A stretch of DNA of 45,439 bases from Pseudomonas fluorescens (GCF_902498185.1 NZ_CABVIX010000017.1:1-45439), one strand, 5' to 3'; numbered from the stretch's first letter, positions 24,995 through 34,506 are shown. The notes: a model not told the origin generated them from the letters alone. Program-made: numbers and translations.

Positions 24995-26632
24995 TCACGC
25001 GATTGCCGCGTCTACCAGTACCTGGGCCTCGCTTACCAGGCGCTGCAGATGCGCCTCGTCGATGAAGCTCTCGGCGTAGATCTTGTAGATGTCTTCGGTG
25101 CCGGACGGCCGGGCAGCGAACCAGCCGTTGGCGGTCATTACCTTGAGACCGCCGATCGCCTGTTCGTTACCCGGCGCATGGCTGAGGATCTGCTCGATCG
25201 GCTCGCCAGCAAGCGTGGTGGACTTGACCTGCTCGGGCGCCAGCTTGCTCAGCAGGGCTTTCTGCCGCGGGTCGGCCTTGGCCTCGACACGGGTGGCGTA
25301 CGGCTTGCCCAGTTCCTCGGTCAGCGCAGCATAGGCCTGGCTCGGGTTGCGGCCGGTGCGGGCGGTCATCTCGGCGGCCAGCAGCGCAGGTATCAGGCCG
25401 TCCTTGTCAGTGGTCCAGACGCTGCCGTCCTTGCGCAGGAACGAGGCGCCAGCACTCTCCTCGCCACCAAAACCGAGCGAACCTTCGAACAGCCCCTGGG
25501 CAAAGTACTTGAAGCCCACCGGCACCTCGTGCAGCCGGCGACCCAGGCGCGCGGTGACGCGGTCGATCATGCCGCTGCTGACCACGGTCTTGCCGACTGC
25601 GGCATCGCTGCGCCATTGCGGACGGTGCTGGAACAGGTAGTCGATCGCTACTGCCAGGTAGTTGTTCGGTGCCAACAGGCCATCGGCGGTGACGATGCCG
25701 TGGCGGTCATGGTCCGGGTCGCAGGCAAAAGCCACGTCGAAACGCTCGCGCAGGCCGATCAGGCCTTGCATGGCATGCGGCGAGGACGGGTCCATGCGGA
25801 TCTGACCGTCCCAGTCCACGGTCATGAAGCGGAAGGTCGGGTCCACCTCGGAATTGACCACCTCCAGATCCAGCTGGTAACGCTCGGCGATTGCCGACCA
25901 GTAGCGCACGCCAGCACCGCCCAACGGGTCGACGCCCAGGCGCAGCTTGGCCTTGCGGATCACGTCGAAGTCGATGACGTTTTCCAGATCGGCGACATAG
26001 CTGCCTACGTAGTCATGCCGGTGAGTGGTAGGCGCCTGCAAGGCCTGTGCATGGTCCATGCGCTCGACACCCACGAGGCCTGCAGCCAACAGTTCGTTGG
26101 CCTTGTTCTCGATCCACTTGGTCACATCGCTGTCGGCGGGGCCACCGTTGGGCGGGTTGTACTTGAAGCCGCCGCTCTGGGGCGGATTGTGCGATGGCGT
26201 GATGACCACGCCATCGGCCAGGCCCTGGGTGCGGCCACGGTTGTAGCAGAGGATGGCGTGGGACACCGCTGGAGTCGGGGTGTACTCATCGTCCTGCGAC
26301 AGCATGACCTGCACGCCATTGGCTGCCAGGACTTCCAGGGCGCTGGCCGCGGCGGGTGCCGACAGGGCATGGGTGTCGGCGCCGACGAACAGCGGGCCAT
26401 CGATGCCCTGGGCCTTGCGGTACAGGCAGATCGCCTGCGTGATGGCCAGCACATGATCCTGGTTGAAGCTCAGTTCCAGTGAAGTACCGCGATGCCCAGA
26501 GGTGCCAAATGCCACGCGCTGCGCCGCCACGGCGGCATCCGGCCGGCCCGTGTAGTAGGCGGTCAGCAGCCGGGGAATATCAACCAGCACACTGGCCGGT
26601 GCCGGCTTGCCTGCCAAGGGACTGAGCGTCAT
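24995..26632 (-). CDS. pgm: Phosphoglucomutase (alpha-D-glucose-specific)
   Basis: 545 residues, the usual length for bacterial Pgm. It interconverts glucose 1-phosphate and glucose 6-phosphate. Motifs: F-G-T-S-G-H-R-G near residue 43, the phosphoserine loop T-P-S-H-N-P-P, the metal loop D-P-D-H-D-R-H-G, the sugar-binding loop G-E-E-S-A-G and the phosphate-binding P-S-G-T-E-D-I-Y-K-I-Y-A-E-S-F near the end. A single cytoplasmic enzyme, probably transcribed alone and ending at the hairpin shared with the pirin gene. Highly conserved; identification is secure. Confidence 0.95.
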   Translation of the reverse strand: MTLSPLAGKPAPASVLVDIPRLLTAYYTGRPDAAVAAQRVAFGTSGHRGTSLELSFNQDHVLAITQAICLYRKAQGIDGPLFVGADTHALSAPAAASALEVLAANGVQVMLSQDDEYTPTPAVSHAILCYNRGRTQGLADGVVITPSHNPPQSGGFKYNPPNGGPADSDVTKWIENKANELLAAGLVGVERMDHAQALQAPTTHRHDYVGSYVADLENVIDFDVIRKAKLRLGVDPLGGAGVRYWSAIAERYQLDLEVVNSEVDPTFRFMTVDWDGQIRMDPSSPHAMQGLIGLRERFDVAFACDPDHDRHGIVTADGLLAPNNYLAVAIDYLFQHRPQWRSDAAVGKTVVSSGMIDRVTARLGRRLHEVPVGFKYFAQGLFEGSLGFGGEESAGASFLRKDGSVWTTDKDGLIPALLAAEMTARTGRNPSQAYAALTEELGKPYATRVEAKADPRQKALLSKLAPEQVKSTTLAGEPIEQILSHAPGNEQAIGGLKVMTANGWFAARPSGTEDIYKIYAESFIDEAHLQRLVSEAQVLVDAAIA

Positions 26633-26758
26633 GCATAAACCTCGAGATTCAGGAAATGTGGGGGTTGGAGCTCGCAGTGTAATGGGAGTTTCAGAGGTGT
26701 GCGATGTGGGTGGGTTGTTTTATGCCCGCGAGGTGCAATGCCGGTCCGCAACGAACAC

Positions 26759-29020
26759 CTACTCGCCCTCGACCTGCCACCACCCCGGAAACATCTGCCG
26801 TACCCCGGGCTCGGCAAACCGCTCATCGATCAGCAGCAAGGTGCCCCGGTCCTCATCCCCGCGGATCACCCGCCCCGCTGCCTGGATCACCTTGCGAATG
26901 CCGGGATAGAGATAGGTGTAGTCGAACCCGGCTCCAAACAATCGTCCCATGCGCTGCTTGAGCTGTTCGTTGACCGGGTTCACCTGTGGCAGTCCGAGCG
27001 TTGCCACGAACGCGCCGATCAACCGCGTGCCCGGCAGGTCCACGCCTTCGGCAAATGCCCCGCCGAGCACCGCGAAACCCACCCCCTGCCCGTCTGGCAC
27101 GAAGCGGGCAAGAAACGCCGAGCGCTCGGCCTCGTCCATACCCCGCGCCTGGCTCCAGCGGGGGATTGCCGGGTGGCGCTCGGCAAGCAGCGCGGCAACC
27201 TGGTCCATGTATTCGAAGCTGCTGAAAAACGCCAGGTAGTTGCCGGGCACTTCCCGATACTGCGCGGCAATCAGCTCGACGATCGGCGCCAGAGAGGCCT
27301 GGCGTTGGTGATAACGGGTAGACACCTGGCTGATCACCCTCACCTTCAGCTGCTCGGCACGAAACGGCGCGGCCACCTCCAGCCAGGCCGTGTCGGCGGG
27401 CATGCCCAGCAGGTCGGCGTAGAAACGCCGGGGGCTCAGGGTCGCGGAAAACAGCGTGACGCTGCGGGCGGCTGTCATGCGCGGCCCCAGCAACCGGGCC
27501 GGCACCACATTGCGCAGGCACAGGCTGGCCAGCCGCCGCTGGCGCGGGCCGTTTCGCGGGCTGATGTCGAAGACGAAATCCTCGTCGAACAGCTCGCTGA
27601 TACGGGTGAACTGCAGGGCCTGGAAATAGAACTGCAGGACTTGCGGCTCGATCTCGTTGGGCGCGTCGTTGAGCCGTTCCTGGATCAGGCCGATGCACTG
27701 CTGCAACGCCTTGATGAAGGCCTCCGGCAGTTGCTCGCTGGCCTGATACGGGGCGATCTGGTCCTTGTACAGGGCATTCCACTGGCGATTGAGACGGTCC
27801 AGGGCAGTGCCCAGACCTGCGGGCTTGCTCTGGCGCAGGGTCAGCAACTGGCCCTGGTCGAGGGTGGCGCTGTACATCTGCCGGCCCCGCTCCACCAGGT
27901 TGTGCGCTTCATCGGCCAGCACCGCCACCTTCCACTGATTGGCCTGGGTCAGGCCGAACAGCAAGGCGTAGGCGTCAAAGTAGTAGTTGTAGTCGGCCAC
28001 CAGCACGTCCACCCAACGTGCCATCTCTTGCCCCAGGTAGTAAGGGCAGACCTGATTCGCCAAGGCCACTTCGCGCAGGGTCCCCTGATCGAGGATGGGC
28101 TGGCGTAGGGCCGCCTCGCGCGCGGCGGGCAGGCGATCGTAGAAGCCCTTGGCCAATGGGCAGGCCTCGCCATGGCAGGCAGTGCCGGGGTATTCGCAGG
28201 CCTTGTCGCGGGCTACCAGCTCCAGGCTGCGCAGGGCGAGACCCGGGCTGCTGTCCATGACCTGGCGCAATGCATTCAGCGCCAGGGCACGCCCCGGGGT
28301 CTTGGCGGTCAGGAAAAACAGCTTGTCCAGCTGTTGCGGCGCCATGGCCTTGAGCAGCGGGAACAAGGTACCCAGCGTCTTGCCAATGCCGGTGCTGGCC
28401 TGGGCCATCAGGCAGCGGCCGGTGCACACTGCCTTGTACAGGGTCTCGGCCAATTGCCGCTGGCCCTGCCGGAAATCCTTGTAGGGAAAGCCCAGCGCCT
28501 TCAGGCCCTGGTCGCGCTCCGCAAGCCGGTGCTCCTGTGCCTGGGCCCACGCGAGAAAGACCTGGCACTGCTGCTCGAAGAACTGCTGCAGCGCGGCAGC
28601 GGTAAGGTGCTCGGTGATCAGGGTCTGGCGGTCGCTGTCGATATCCAGGTAGACCAGCGCCACTTCGATCCCGTCCAGCTGCCGCTGCTGGCAGAGCAGC
28701 CAGGCGTAGACCCGCGCCTGGGCCCAGTGCAGCGCCCGGTGGTTGCCAGGCTGGCGGGCAAGGTCGCCGCGGTGGGTCTTGATCTCCTCAAGGCGGTTGC
28801 GCGCCGGGTCATAGCCGTCGGCGCGACCGCGCACGCGCAGGCTCTGGTAGTGGCCTTCGAGGGCGACTTCCGACTCGTACCCGGCGTCACGCCGCGCCAC
28901 CACCCGTCGGTGGCCGCTGATACCTTCCTGCGCAGTGGGCGACGGCGTGAAGCGCAGGTCGAGGTCTCCGGCCTTGGCGGTGAACTCGCACAGGGCGCGC
29001 ACGGCCACGGTGTAGCTCAT
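26759..29020 (-). CDS. PD-(D/E)XK nuclease / XPD-DinG-type helicase fusion
   Basis: 753 residues from the ATG at 29020, which overlaps the FAN1 gene stop (ATGA). The N-terminal ~110 residues contain a PD-(D/E)XK-like motif (G-R-A-D-G-Y-D, then E-E-I-K-T-H-R). The helicase part has Walker A (S-T-G-I-G-K-T), four iron-sulphur-type cysteines (C-E-Y-P-x-x-C, E-A-C-P, N-Q-V-C-P-Y-Y), the DEAH box L-A-D-E-A-H-N-L, and motif VI-like Q-A-A-G-R-V-I-R. XPD/DinG enzymes unwind DNA 5'-3' and remove R-loops or blocked structures. Its partner FAN1 cuts interstrand cross-link intermediates, so a shared repair role is likely. Confidence 0.88.
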   Translation of the reverse strand: MSYTVAVRALCEFTAKAGDLDLRFTPSPTAQEGISGHRRVVARRDAGYESEVALEGHYQSLRVRGRADGYDPARNRLEEIKTHRGDLARQPGNHRALHWAQARVYAWLLCQQRQLDGIEVALVYLDIDSDRQTLITEHLTAAALQQFFEQQCQVFLAWAQAQEHRLAERDQGLKALGFPYKDFRQGQRQLAETLYKAVCTGRCLMAQASTGIGKTLGTLFPLLKAMAPQQLDKLFFLTAKTPGRALALNALRQVMDSSPGLALRSLELVARDKACEYPGTACHGEACPLAKGFYDRLPAAREAALRQPILDQGTLREVALANQVCPYYLGQEMARWVDVLVADYNYYFDAYALLFGLTQANQWKVAVLADEAHNLVERGRQMYSATLDQGQLLTLRQSKPAGLGTALDRLNRQWNALYKDQIAPYQASEQLPEAFIKALQQCIGLIQERLNDAPNEIEPQVLQFYFQALQFTRISELFDEDFVFDISPRNGPRQRRLASLCLRNVVPARLLGPRMTAARSVTLFSATLSPRRFYADLLGMPADTAWLEVAAPFRAEQLKVRVISQVSTRYHQRQASLAPIVELIAAQYREVPGNYLAFFSSFEYMDQVAALLAERHPAIPRWSQARGMDEAERSAFLARFVPDGQGVGFAVLGGAFAEGVDLPGTRLIGAFVATLGLPQVNPVNEQLKQRMGRLFGAGFDYTYLYPGIRKVIQAAGRVIRGDEDRGTLLLIDERFAEPGVRQMFPGWWQVEGE

Positions 29021-30669
29021 GCGACCTGCCCGGACCAGCGCACGTGCCAGACCTCCACCGGCAATCCATGGGCATGACAGAAGTCGAGCCAGCGCAGCTG
29101 GTTGTCCTGCAGGCGGTCGCCCGGTCCCTTGACCTCGACCATGCGGTAGCGCCCTTCCTGCGGCCAGAACTGAATCAGGTCGGGCATGCCGGTGCGGTTG
29201 TTCTTCACGTCCTGCAGCAGGCGCAGGAAACATTGCTTGAGATGGGCCGGTGGCAGGCAGGTCAGGGCCTGGTCAAGCAAGGTCTCGTTGAGCATGCCCC
29301 AGAACACGAAGGGCGACTGCAAGCCCTGCTTGGCCGAAAAGCACTGGCGGATGCGCTGCTGGTAACGGTCGTCATCGAGCATGCCAAGGCAGGCCTCGAA
29401 CAGTTCGCCGCGCCGGGACTGGAAGTCAGCGTCGTGCAGGTCTTGCGGAGCGGCCTGGAACGGGTTGAAGAACGCCCCCGGCACTGGCGCGAAGACCGCC
29501 TCCCAGCAGAGCAGCCCGAACAGGCTGTTGAACAGGGTATTCTCCACGTAGTGCGCCTGACCGCCCTCCTGGGCAAGGTGCAGCCGCACGGCCTCTTCTA
29601 CCCCAAGCAAGGACTGCTCGAGCGGCAGCTCGAGCTCGACCAGCCGCACCGTCGAGGCCCGCTTGCGCGGTTGCGGCGGGCCGCCAAGCTTGCGCCGCAG
29701 GCGCGGCAGCATGCGCTCGAGCGCCTGTACCTCAAGGGGGTTGGCTGGCGCCGCGGCGAGCTCGCTGGCCAGCGCCAACGCGGGCGCCCATTGCTCGCTG
29801 CGCTCGAACACACGGACCTGGCGGATGCGTGCCTGGGGATGCCGGCAATCGGCGTACACCGCCAAGGCGAGATCCCACTCACCCACCCGCTCGCACTGCT
29901 GGCCAAGCTGGAACAGCAGCCGCGAACGGCGCCGGACGAGCCAGGGGTTGTCGCTGTGCAGACCCTCGAGCGCCGCCAGTACACGAGCCGGCGGCTCACC
30001 CTGTTCGAGGCGTTCGGCGCAGTCGTGCAAGGCCATGGCCAGCTCCACTTCGGCGCGCTGGCGAAGCGCCCGTGAGTCGGCGCTGAAGGCCACTTGTTCG
30101 TACCGCAGCAGGCCCAGGTCGGCGAGAACGAATTCGGACCAGTCCTGGTAGAGATTGCCGAAAAACAACAGGCGCAAGCGGTCGCACAGCGCTTGCAGGC
30201 GCCATTCGACGATCAGGTCGGAACAGGCCGGGAACCACTCGGCAAACGACCTCGCAGGCATGGCGAGCGCTTGCAGTTGGGTCAGCAACAGCGACTTGGC
30301 GGCTCGGGGATGGGTCAACTGGGCGACAAAGCATTCGGCGACTTCCTCCTTGCGCAGCAAGGCGAACACCTGCTCGAGACTCAGTTCGGCGTCGGTGCTG
30401 ACCCATTGGTGATGCAGCAGCGGTTCCAGGGCCTGGCGGGTGCAGCCGATCTCGGCGTAGTCGAGCTTGCTGGCGCGAAACAGCTGGCCCTTGCGCATGA
30501 CCATGCGCACCAGCAAGCCGCGGGAGGCCTGGGGCAACAGGCCGAACGCACGGATAAACGCCTGCTCCTCGGCCTCGAGCAAGTCGGCATAACGCAGTTC
30601 TACCCACTCCAGTACCTGCTGGAAGTTGTGCAGGTAGTAGAACGGGTCTTCGACGGAGTGGGCGATCAC
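29017..30669 (-). CDS. FAN1-like VRR-NUC structure-specific nuclease
   Basis: 550 residues. The C-terminal VRR-NUC domain carries M-P-D-L, then V-E-V-K-G-P-G-D-R-L-Q-D-N-Q-L, the active site of Fanconi-associated nuclease 1. The N-terminal half is helical, with the SAP-like and TPR-like parts of bacterial FAN1. These enzymes cut 5' flaps and unhook interstrand cross-links. The start is a GTG at 30669; the ribosome site is weak. A LexA box 30 bp upstream and the coupled helicase gene downstream indicate an SOS-controlled two-gene operon. Confidence 0.9.
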   Translation of the reverse strand: MIAHSVEDPFYYLHNFQQVLEWVELRYADLLEAEEQAFIRAFGLLPQASRGLLVRMVMRKGQLFRASKLDYAEIGCTRQALEPLLHHQWVSTDAELSLEQVFALLRKEEVAECFVAQLTHPRAAKSLLLTQLQALAMPARSFAEWFPACSDLIVEWRLQALCDRLRLLFFGNLYQDWSEFVLADLGLLRYEQVAFSADSRALRQRAEVELAMALHDCAERLEQGEPPARVLAALEGLHSDNPWLVRRRSRLLFQLGQQCERVGEWDLALAVYADCRHPQARIRQVRVFERSEQWAPALALASELAAAPANPLEVQALERMLPRLRRKLGGPPQPRKRASTVRLVELELPLEQSLLGVEEAVRLHLAQEGGQAHYVENTLFNSLFGLLCWEAVFAPVPGAFFNPFQAAPQDLHDADFQSRRGELFEACLGMLDDDRYQQRIRQCFSAKQGLQSPFVFWGMLNETLLDQALTCLPPAHLKQCFLRLLQDVKNNRTGMPDLIQFWPQEGRYRMVEVKGPGDRLQDNQLRWLDFCHAHGLPVEVWHVRWSGQVA

Positions 30670-30698
30670 GGTGAGGGTCGGGGAGTAACGAACGGATA

Positions 30699-30714
30699 CT
30701 GGTTATACATACAG
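30699..30714 (-). promoter_or_regulatory. LexA (SOS) box upstream of the FAN1-helicase operon
   Basis: Minus strand CTGTATGTATAACCAG has the LexA form CTG-N10-CAG with an AT-rich centre, and is followed by TA as in the extended consensus. It ends 30 bases before the FAN1 start codon, where it would block the promoter until DNA damage. Confidence 0.75.
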
Positions 30715-30748
30715 ACTCGCCTTGCTTGCAAGCGGCCCGGATCAGCGG

Positions 30749-32125
30749 TCATCGACGCAGGTCGATGTCCCGCGCCGCCACCTGCGCTAACAGCGAAGTG
30801 CGCGCGACCGAAGAGGGGTGATGTCGATACAACCGCTGCAGTTGCGTCATGCTCAGCCCGCTGTTCGAGACCAGCCAATGCTCCACCGCTTGCGGGCACT
30901 CCCGGCCCTGCAATGCCCTGTGCAGGTAGGGCAGCGCGACGCGCATCGCCGGCTGGCAGCGGCGCAGGTAATACTCCAGGCGCTGCCCGCGAGCGATGAA
31001 CGGTGCGTACAGCACGCAGGCCAGCTGCGGGTCGCGCAGTTCGAAGGCCTGCTCGAAATAGAGGCTCGCCTCCGCCCGCACGGATTCCCAGCCGGGAATG
31101 TCCACGTCTGGCTTGGCGCCACGCATGCGCCAGATATACCCATTGAAGCCCTCTTCATAACCACGGCGCGAAAAATATTCACCCCGCAACCCGTGCAAGT
31201 GAGCCACCAGCACAGGATCGCTGGCCGCCTCCAGCGCAGGCACGCCGTCGGCCCAGCCTTCGCGATGGCCGAGCATGTAGTCGAGACGTTGCGGTGCGGC
31301 CAGGTCATGCAGCAGCCCGTCGACGGCAATGACCTCCAGCGGTGCGACCGCAGACGCGCAGTTGCGTAGCCCGGCCGGGATCAGCTCCGTGCCTCGCAAC
31401 TGTCGCTCAAGGCCGTGGTGCAGATGACTCAGGCCTGCGGCCAGGGTTCGAGCGCAGGCCCGCAAAGGCCAGCCAGTCGGCTGGCCCGCATGGCGCAGGC
31501 AGCGCCGGGCCCAGCCGAGATAGCGTTGCCGCTCGGCCGTCGGCAACGCGCAGACCAGGGCACTAGCCTCGCCGTCAACGCTCAGTACCTTGGTATAGGC
31601 GTCGGCCAACGCCAGATGATGGCGGCTGCCGATCATGCAGTGTGGCCGTGCAGCAGCCAAATGGCCGAACAGCAGAAACGCCTCGCGCTCCTGCGTCAGA
31701 CGCGGCTGCGGCCGCCGACTGTCGAACGGCATGACCTGCCCGTCCTCGATCATCAGCAATTGCACGCGGGGGTCGTCGTGGAGAAACAACGCACTGAAGC
31801 TGCGCTCGCAATTACCCAGCGCGTGGCTGCCGACTCCCGTCATCCGGGCAACCGCGACCCGCAAAGTGAAGGTACACCGTGAACGCGTGGCGATACTCAG
31901 CTGCGCCGCGCGCAGGCAAGCCAGCGCATGAGCGCTACGCCGGTCACCGGCATCGAGCAGCAGCAGCGTGAAATCACCGATCCGCTCCAGGCCACCGGCC
32001 GCCACCACCAGGCGCTGTATCAGCAACTGCAGCGATGCCCGCTGTGCCTGCGACATGTGGCCGAGCAGGCGCGCCAGCACCTGCTGGTAGATAGAGTGCA
32101 TGGCCTGGTCGTGGCGTTTGCTCAT
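30749..32125 (-). CDS. Conserved hypothetical protein
   Basis: 458 residues, family not recognised. No signal peptide or convincing membrane helix. Rich in Arg, Leu, His and Ala, with charged helices and repeated L-x-H-L elements, so probably a soluble helical protein. One region reads H-L-H-G-L-R-G-E-Y-F-S-R-R-G near residue 318. The ATG at 32125 has GAGGTG upstream; a second ATG eight codons on is an alternative. It is transcribed alone, toward the FAN1 gene, with only 79 bp between its stop and the FAN1 start, so read-through into the SOS operon is possible. Confidence 0.6.
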   Translation of the reverse strand: MSKRHDQAMHSIYQQVLARLLGHMSQAQRASLQLLIQRLVVAAGGLERIGDFTLLLLDAGDRRSAHALACLRAAQLSIATRSRCTFTLRVAVARMTGVGSHALGNCERSFSALFLHDDPRVQLLMIEDGQVMPFDSRRPQPRLTQEREAFLLFGHLAAARPHCMIGSRHHLALADAYTKVLSVDGEASALVCALPTAERQRYLGWARRCLRHAGQPTGWPLRACARTLAAGLSHLHHGLERQLRGTELIPAGLRNCASAVAPLEVIAVDGLLHDLAAPQRLDYMLGHREGWADGVPALEAASDPVLVAHLHGLRGEYFSRRGYEEGFNGYIWRMRGAKPDVDIPGWESVRAEASLYFEQAFELRDPQLACVLYAPFIARGQRLEYYLRRCQPAMRVALPYLHRALQGRECPQAVEHWLVSNSGLSMTQLQRLYRHHPSSVARTSLLAQVAARDIDLRR

Positions 32126-32252
32126 AGGGTCACCTCACTGGCAATGAACAGGATCGCCAGGGCGCTCACCGCTGGCGTTAAGTCATCATGCTGTATCGAT
32201 TATCCCTATGTGGCCCGTAGGACCGTTCTGAGCTGCGTGTAGGAAATATCTA

Positions 32253-32281
32253 TAAAAAAGCCCGAGACAGGGCTCGGGCTT
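32253..32281 (-). terminator. Rho-independent terminator of the oxidoreductase gene
   Basis: A 9-bp stem (AAGCCCGAG / CTCGGGCTT) with a six-base loop at 32258-32281. On the minus strand it is followed by a run of T (the A-run at 32254-32259). It lies 36 bp after the oxidoreductase stop codon. Confidence 0.9.
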
Positions 32282-32317
32282 CTTGTTGACAGTAAAAGGT
32301 CACAGGCTGATCGGCAA

Positions 32318-33340
32318 TCAGTTACCGCTCAGGTCCAGCACCACGCGCCCGCCACAGGGGCATTCGTCCATATGGCGATGCGCCTCGACCACCTGCTCGA
32401 ACGGATAGACCTTGACGATCTGCGGCGTCAGCAACTGGTCGGCGGTGAACTGGTTGATGTCCCGCAATGCGCGCTGCAACGCGACCTGGTCCTGGCTGAT
32501 GCCCAGCTCCGGCTTGCCGGTGAAGTTGCTCACGCAGTGCAGGAAGAACTGGATGTTCTTCTGAAACGCCGCGCAGGCCGGGAACGGCGTCTGGTTGCCA
32601 CCCTGCAGGCCATACAGCACCAGGCTGCCGCGCGGAGCCAGGACATCGCCAAGCAGTGACATCTGCGGACCGCCCATGCCATCGAGGACCATATCCACGC
32701 CACGGCCATCGGTGTACTTGCCGACCTGCATGACCAGGTCCTGCTCTTCGGTGACGATCACCTTGTCGGCGCCCAGGTTCAGCAGGCAGTCGCGCTGCTC
32801 CGGATCCTTGGTGGCGGCGAACACCTTGAGTCCCAGCGCCTTGCCCAGCTGCACGAAGGCCGGACCCGCGCAGTGGCTGGCATCGGTCACCAGGGCCGTC
32901 TGCCCCGCCTTGGCACGGGCCAGGTCGACATAGGCGAAATAGGCGATCAGCAGCGGCGTGTAGTGCACGCTGGCCTCGATCGGGGTGAGGTGCTCTGGGT
33001 AGCGGGTCAGGGCCGTGCGCGGCAGCACGATCACCTCGCCATAGACCGGGTGGTCGTTGGCGCTGGTGGCCGGGAAGCTAGCCACCCGGTCACCGATCGC
33101 CAGGTCGTCGACGCCGTCCCCGACCGCCGTGACGACACCCGCCATCTCATGGCCGATACCGGCGGGCAGGCGGGCCTTGGACGGCGCAAGGTTCTGCCGC
33201 CAGAGCACGTCGTACCAGCTCACGCCGATCGCCTCGACGCGGATCTGCACCTCGCCCGCAGCGGGTGACGGCTCGGCCTGCTCTTCGCACTTGAGCACAT
33301 CGGCCGCGCCGAACTTGTGGAAACGGATCATGCGGGACAT
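32318..33340 (-). CDS. Zinc-type alcohol dehydrogenase/quinone oxidoreductase family protein
   Basis: 340 residues of the medium-chain dehydrogenase/reductase family. The N-terminal GroES-like domain includes G-I-G-H-E-M-A-G-V-V-T-A-V-G near residue 61. The Rossmann domain has A-L-V-T-D-A-S-H-C-A-G, where the usual glycine-rich loop is replaced by an unusual D-A-S-H-C-A-G. The structural zinc cysteine cluster is absent, so it is more like NADPH quinone reductases. GAGG precedes the ATG by six bases. It is divergent from a LysR gene that may control it. Substrate unknown. Confidence 0.85.
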   Translation of the reverse strand: MSRMIRFHKFGAADVLKCEEQAEPSPAAGEVQIRVEAIGVSWYDVLWRQNLAPSKARLPAGIGHEMAGVVTAVGDGVDDLAIGDRVASFPATSANDHPVYGEVIVLPRTALTRYPEHLTPIEASVHYTPLLIAYFAYVDLARAKAGQTALVTDASHCAGPAFVQLGKALGLKVFAATKDPEQRDCLLNLGADKVIVTEEQDLVMQVGKYTDGRGVDMVLDGMGGPQMSLLGDVLAPRGSLVLYGLQGGNQTPFPACAAFQKNIQFFLHCVSNFTGKPELGISQDQVALQRALRDINQFTADQLLTPQIVKVYPFEQVVEAHRHMDECPCGGRVVLDLSGN

Positions 33341-33377
33341 CGCAAACCTCGCCTAGTGAATCTTCAATACCACGGAC

Positions 33378-33466
33378 TTTATCCGGGCTTTGAGCGTTAG
33401 ACCATCAGCGGCTATTAATAGTCGACATGCCTGGCATCGATTGAGCCCCTGCGGTTTTATCCGGGC
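33378..33466. promoter_or_regulatory. Operator-like repeats between oxidoreductase and LysR genes
   Basis: An 11-base direct repeat TTTATCCGGGC occurs at 33378-33388 and 33456-33466. Between them lies a perfect 10-bp palindrome CTATTAATAG at 33412-33421. Divergent LysR promoters often carry such sites. The match to a T-N11-A box is not decisive, so this is a candidate only. Confidence 0.4.
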
Positions 33467-33544
33467 CAGGTGCCCACAAAGCGGTGCAGGTTAACAGCCT
33501 TTGGCCTTAAGATTCACCCCTGCCCCATCCTTGCGAAGCTGCTG

Positions 33545-34459
33545 ATGAACCGTAACGACCTGCGCCGCGTCGACCTCAACCTGCTGATCGTCTTCGAGAC
33601 ACTCATGCATGAGCGTAGCGTGACCCGTGCCGCCGAGAAGCTGTTTCTTGGCCAGCCTGCCATCAGCGCGGCCCTTTCGCGCCTGCGCGGCCTGTTCGAC
33701 GATCCCCTGTTCGTGCGCACCGGGCGCAGCATGGAGCCTTCGGCGCGGGCCCACGAGATCTTCGCCCTGCTCTCCCCCGCGCTGGACTCGATCTCCACCG
33801 CCGTCAGCCGCGCCGCCGAATTCGACCCCGGGACCAGCACCGCGGTGTTTCGCATCGGGCTGTCCGATGACGCCGAGTTCGCCCTGCTGCCGCGCCTGCT
33901 CAAGCGCATTCGCGCCGAAGCGCCCGGCATCGTGCTGGTGGTGCGCCGGGTCAACTACCTGCTCATGCCGACCCTGCTGGCGTCGGGCGAGATCTCCGTC
34001 GGCGTGAGCTACACCAGCGAGCTGCCGGCCAACGCCAAGCGCAAGCTGCTGCGGCGCAGCAAGCCCAAGCTGTTGCGCGCCGACAGCGTGCCCGGCAGCA
34101 TCACCCTCGAGGACTTCTGCGCCCGGCCGCATGCGCTGGTGTCGTTCGCCGGAGACCTGAGCGGGTTCATCGACGAGGCCCTGGGCGAGATCGGGCGCAA
34201 GCGCCACGTGGTGCTGGCGGTGCCGCAGTTCAATGGACTGGGGAGCCTGCTTGCAGGGACCGACATCGTGGCCACCGTGCCAGACTACACCGCCGAGGTG
34301 CTCACGGCGGCGGGCGGGTTGCGGGCCGAGGACCTGCCGATGGAGGTGAACAGTTTCGAGCTGCACATGGCGTGGCGAGGGGCGCAGGACAATGATCCGG
34401 CGGAGCGGTGGTTGCGGTCGCGGATTCAGATGTTCTTTGGCGATCCCGACAGTTTGTGA
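33545..34459 (+). CDS. LysR-family transcriptional regulator
   Basis: 304 residues from the ATG at 33545 (the longer frame lacks family similarity). A winged helix-turn-helix occupies residues 6-65 with L-R-R-V-D-L-N-L-L-I-V-F-E and V-T-R-A-A-E-K-L-F-L-G-Q-P-A-I-S-A-A-L-S-R-L-R, typical of LysR proteins of the NodD/LeuO-like sort. The effector domain fills the rest. The ribosome site is weak. Divergent from the oxidoreductase at 32318-33340, with repeats in the shared spacer, so it probably regulates that gene. The effector is not known. Confidence 0.9.
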   Translation: MNRNDLRRVDLNLLIVFETLMHERSVTRAAEKLFLGQPAISAALSRLRGLFDDPLFVRTGRSMEPSARAHEIFALLSPALDSISTAVSRAAEFDPGTSTAVFRIGLSDDAEFALLPRLLKRIRAEAPGIVLVVRRVNYLLMPTLLASGEISVGVSYTSELPANAKRKLLRRSKPKLLRADSVPGSITLEDFCARPHALVSFAGDLSGFIDEALGEIGRKRHVVLAVPQFNGLGSLLAGTDIVATVPDYTAEVLTAAGGLRAEDLPMEVNSFELHMAWRGAQDNDPAERWLRSRIQMFFGDPDSL

Positions 34460-34506
34460 CCCCCCTCGCATCAAGCGCCGATTCGCCCAGGCCTTTCCGC
34501 GAAAAC

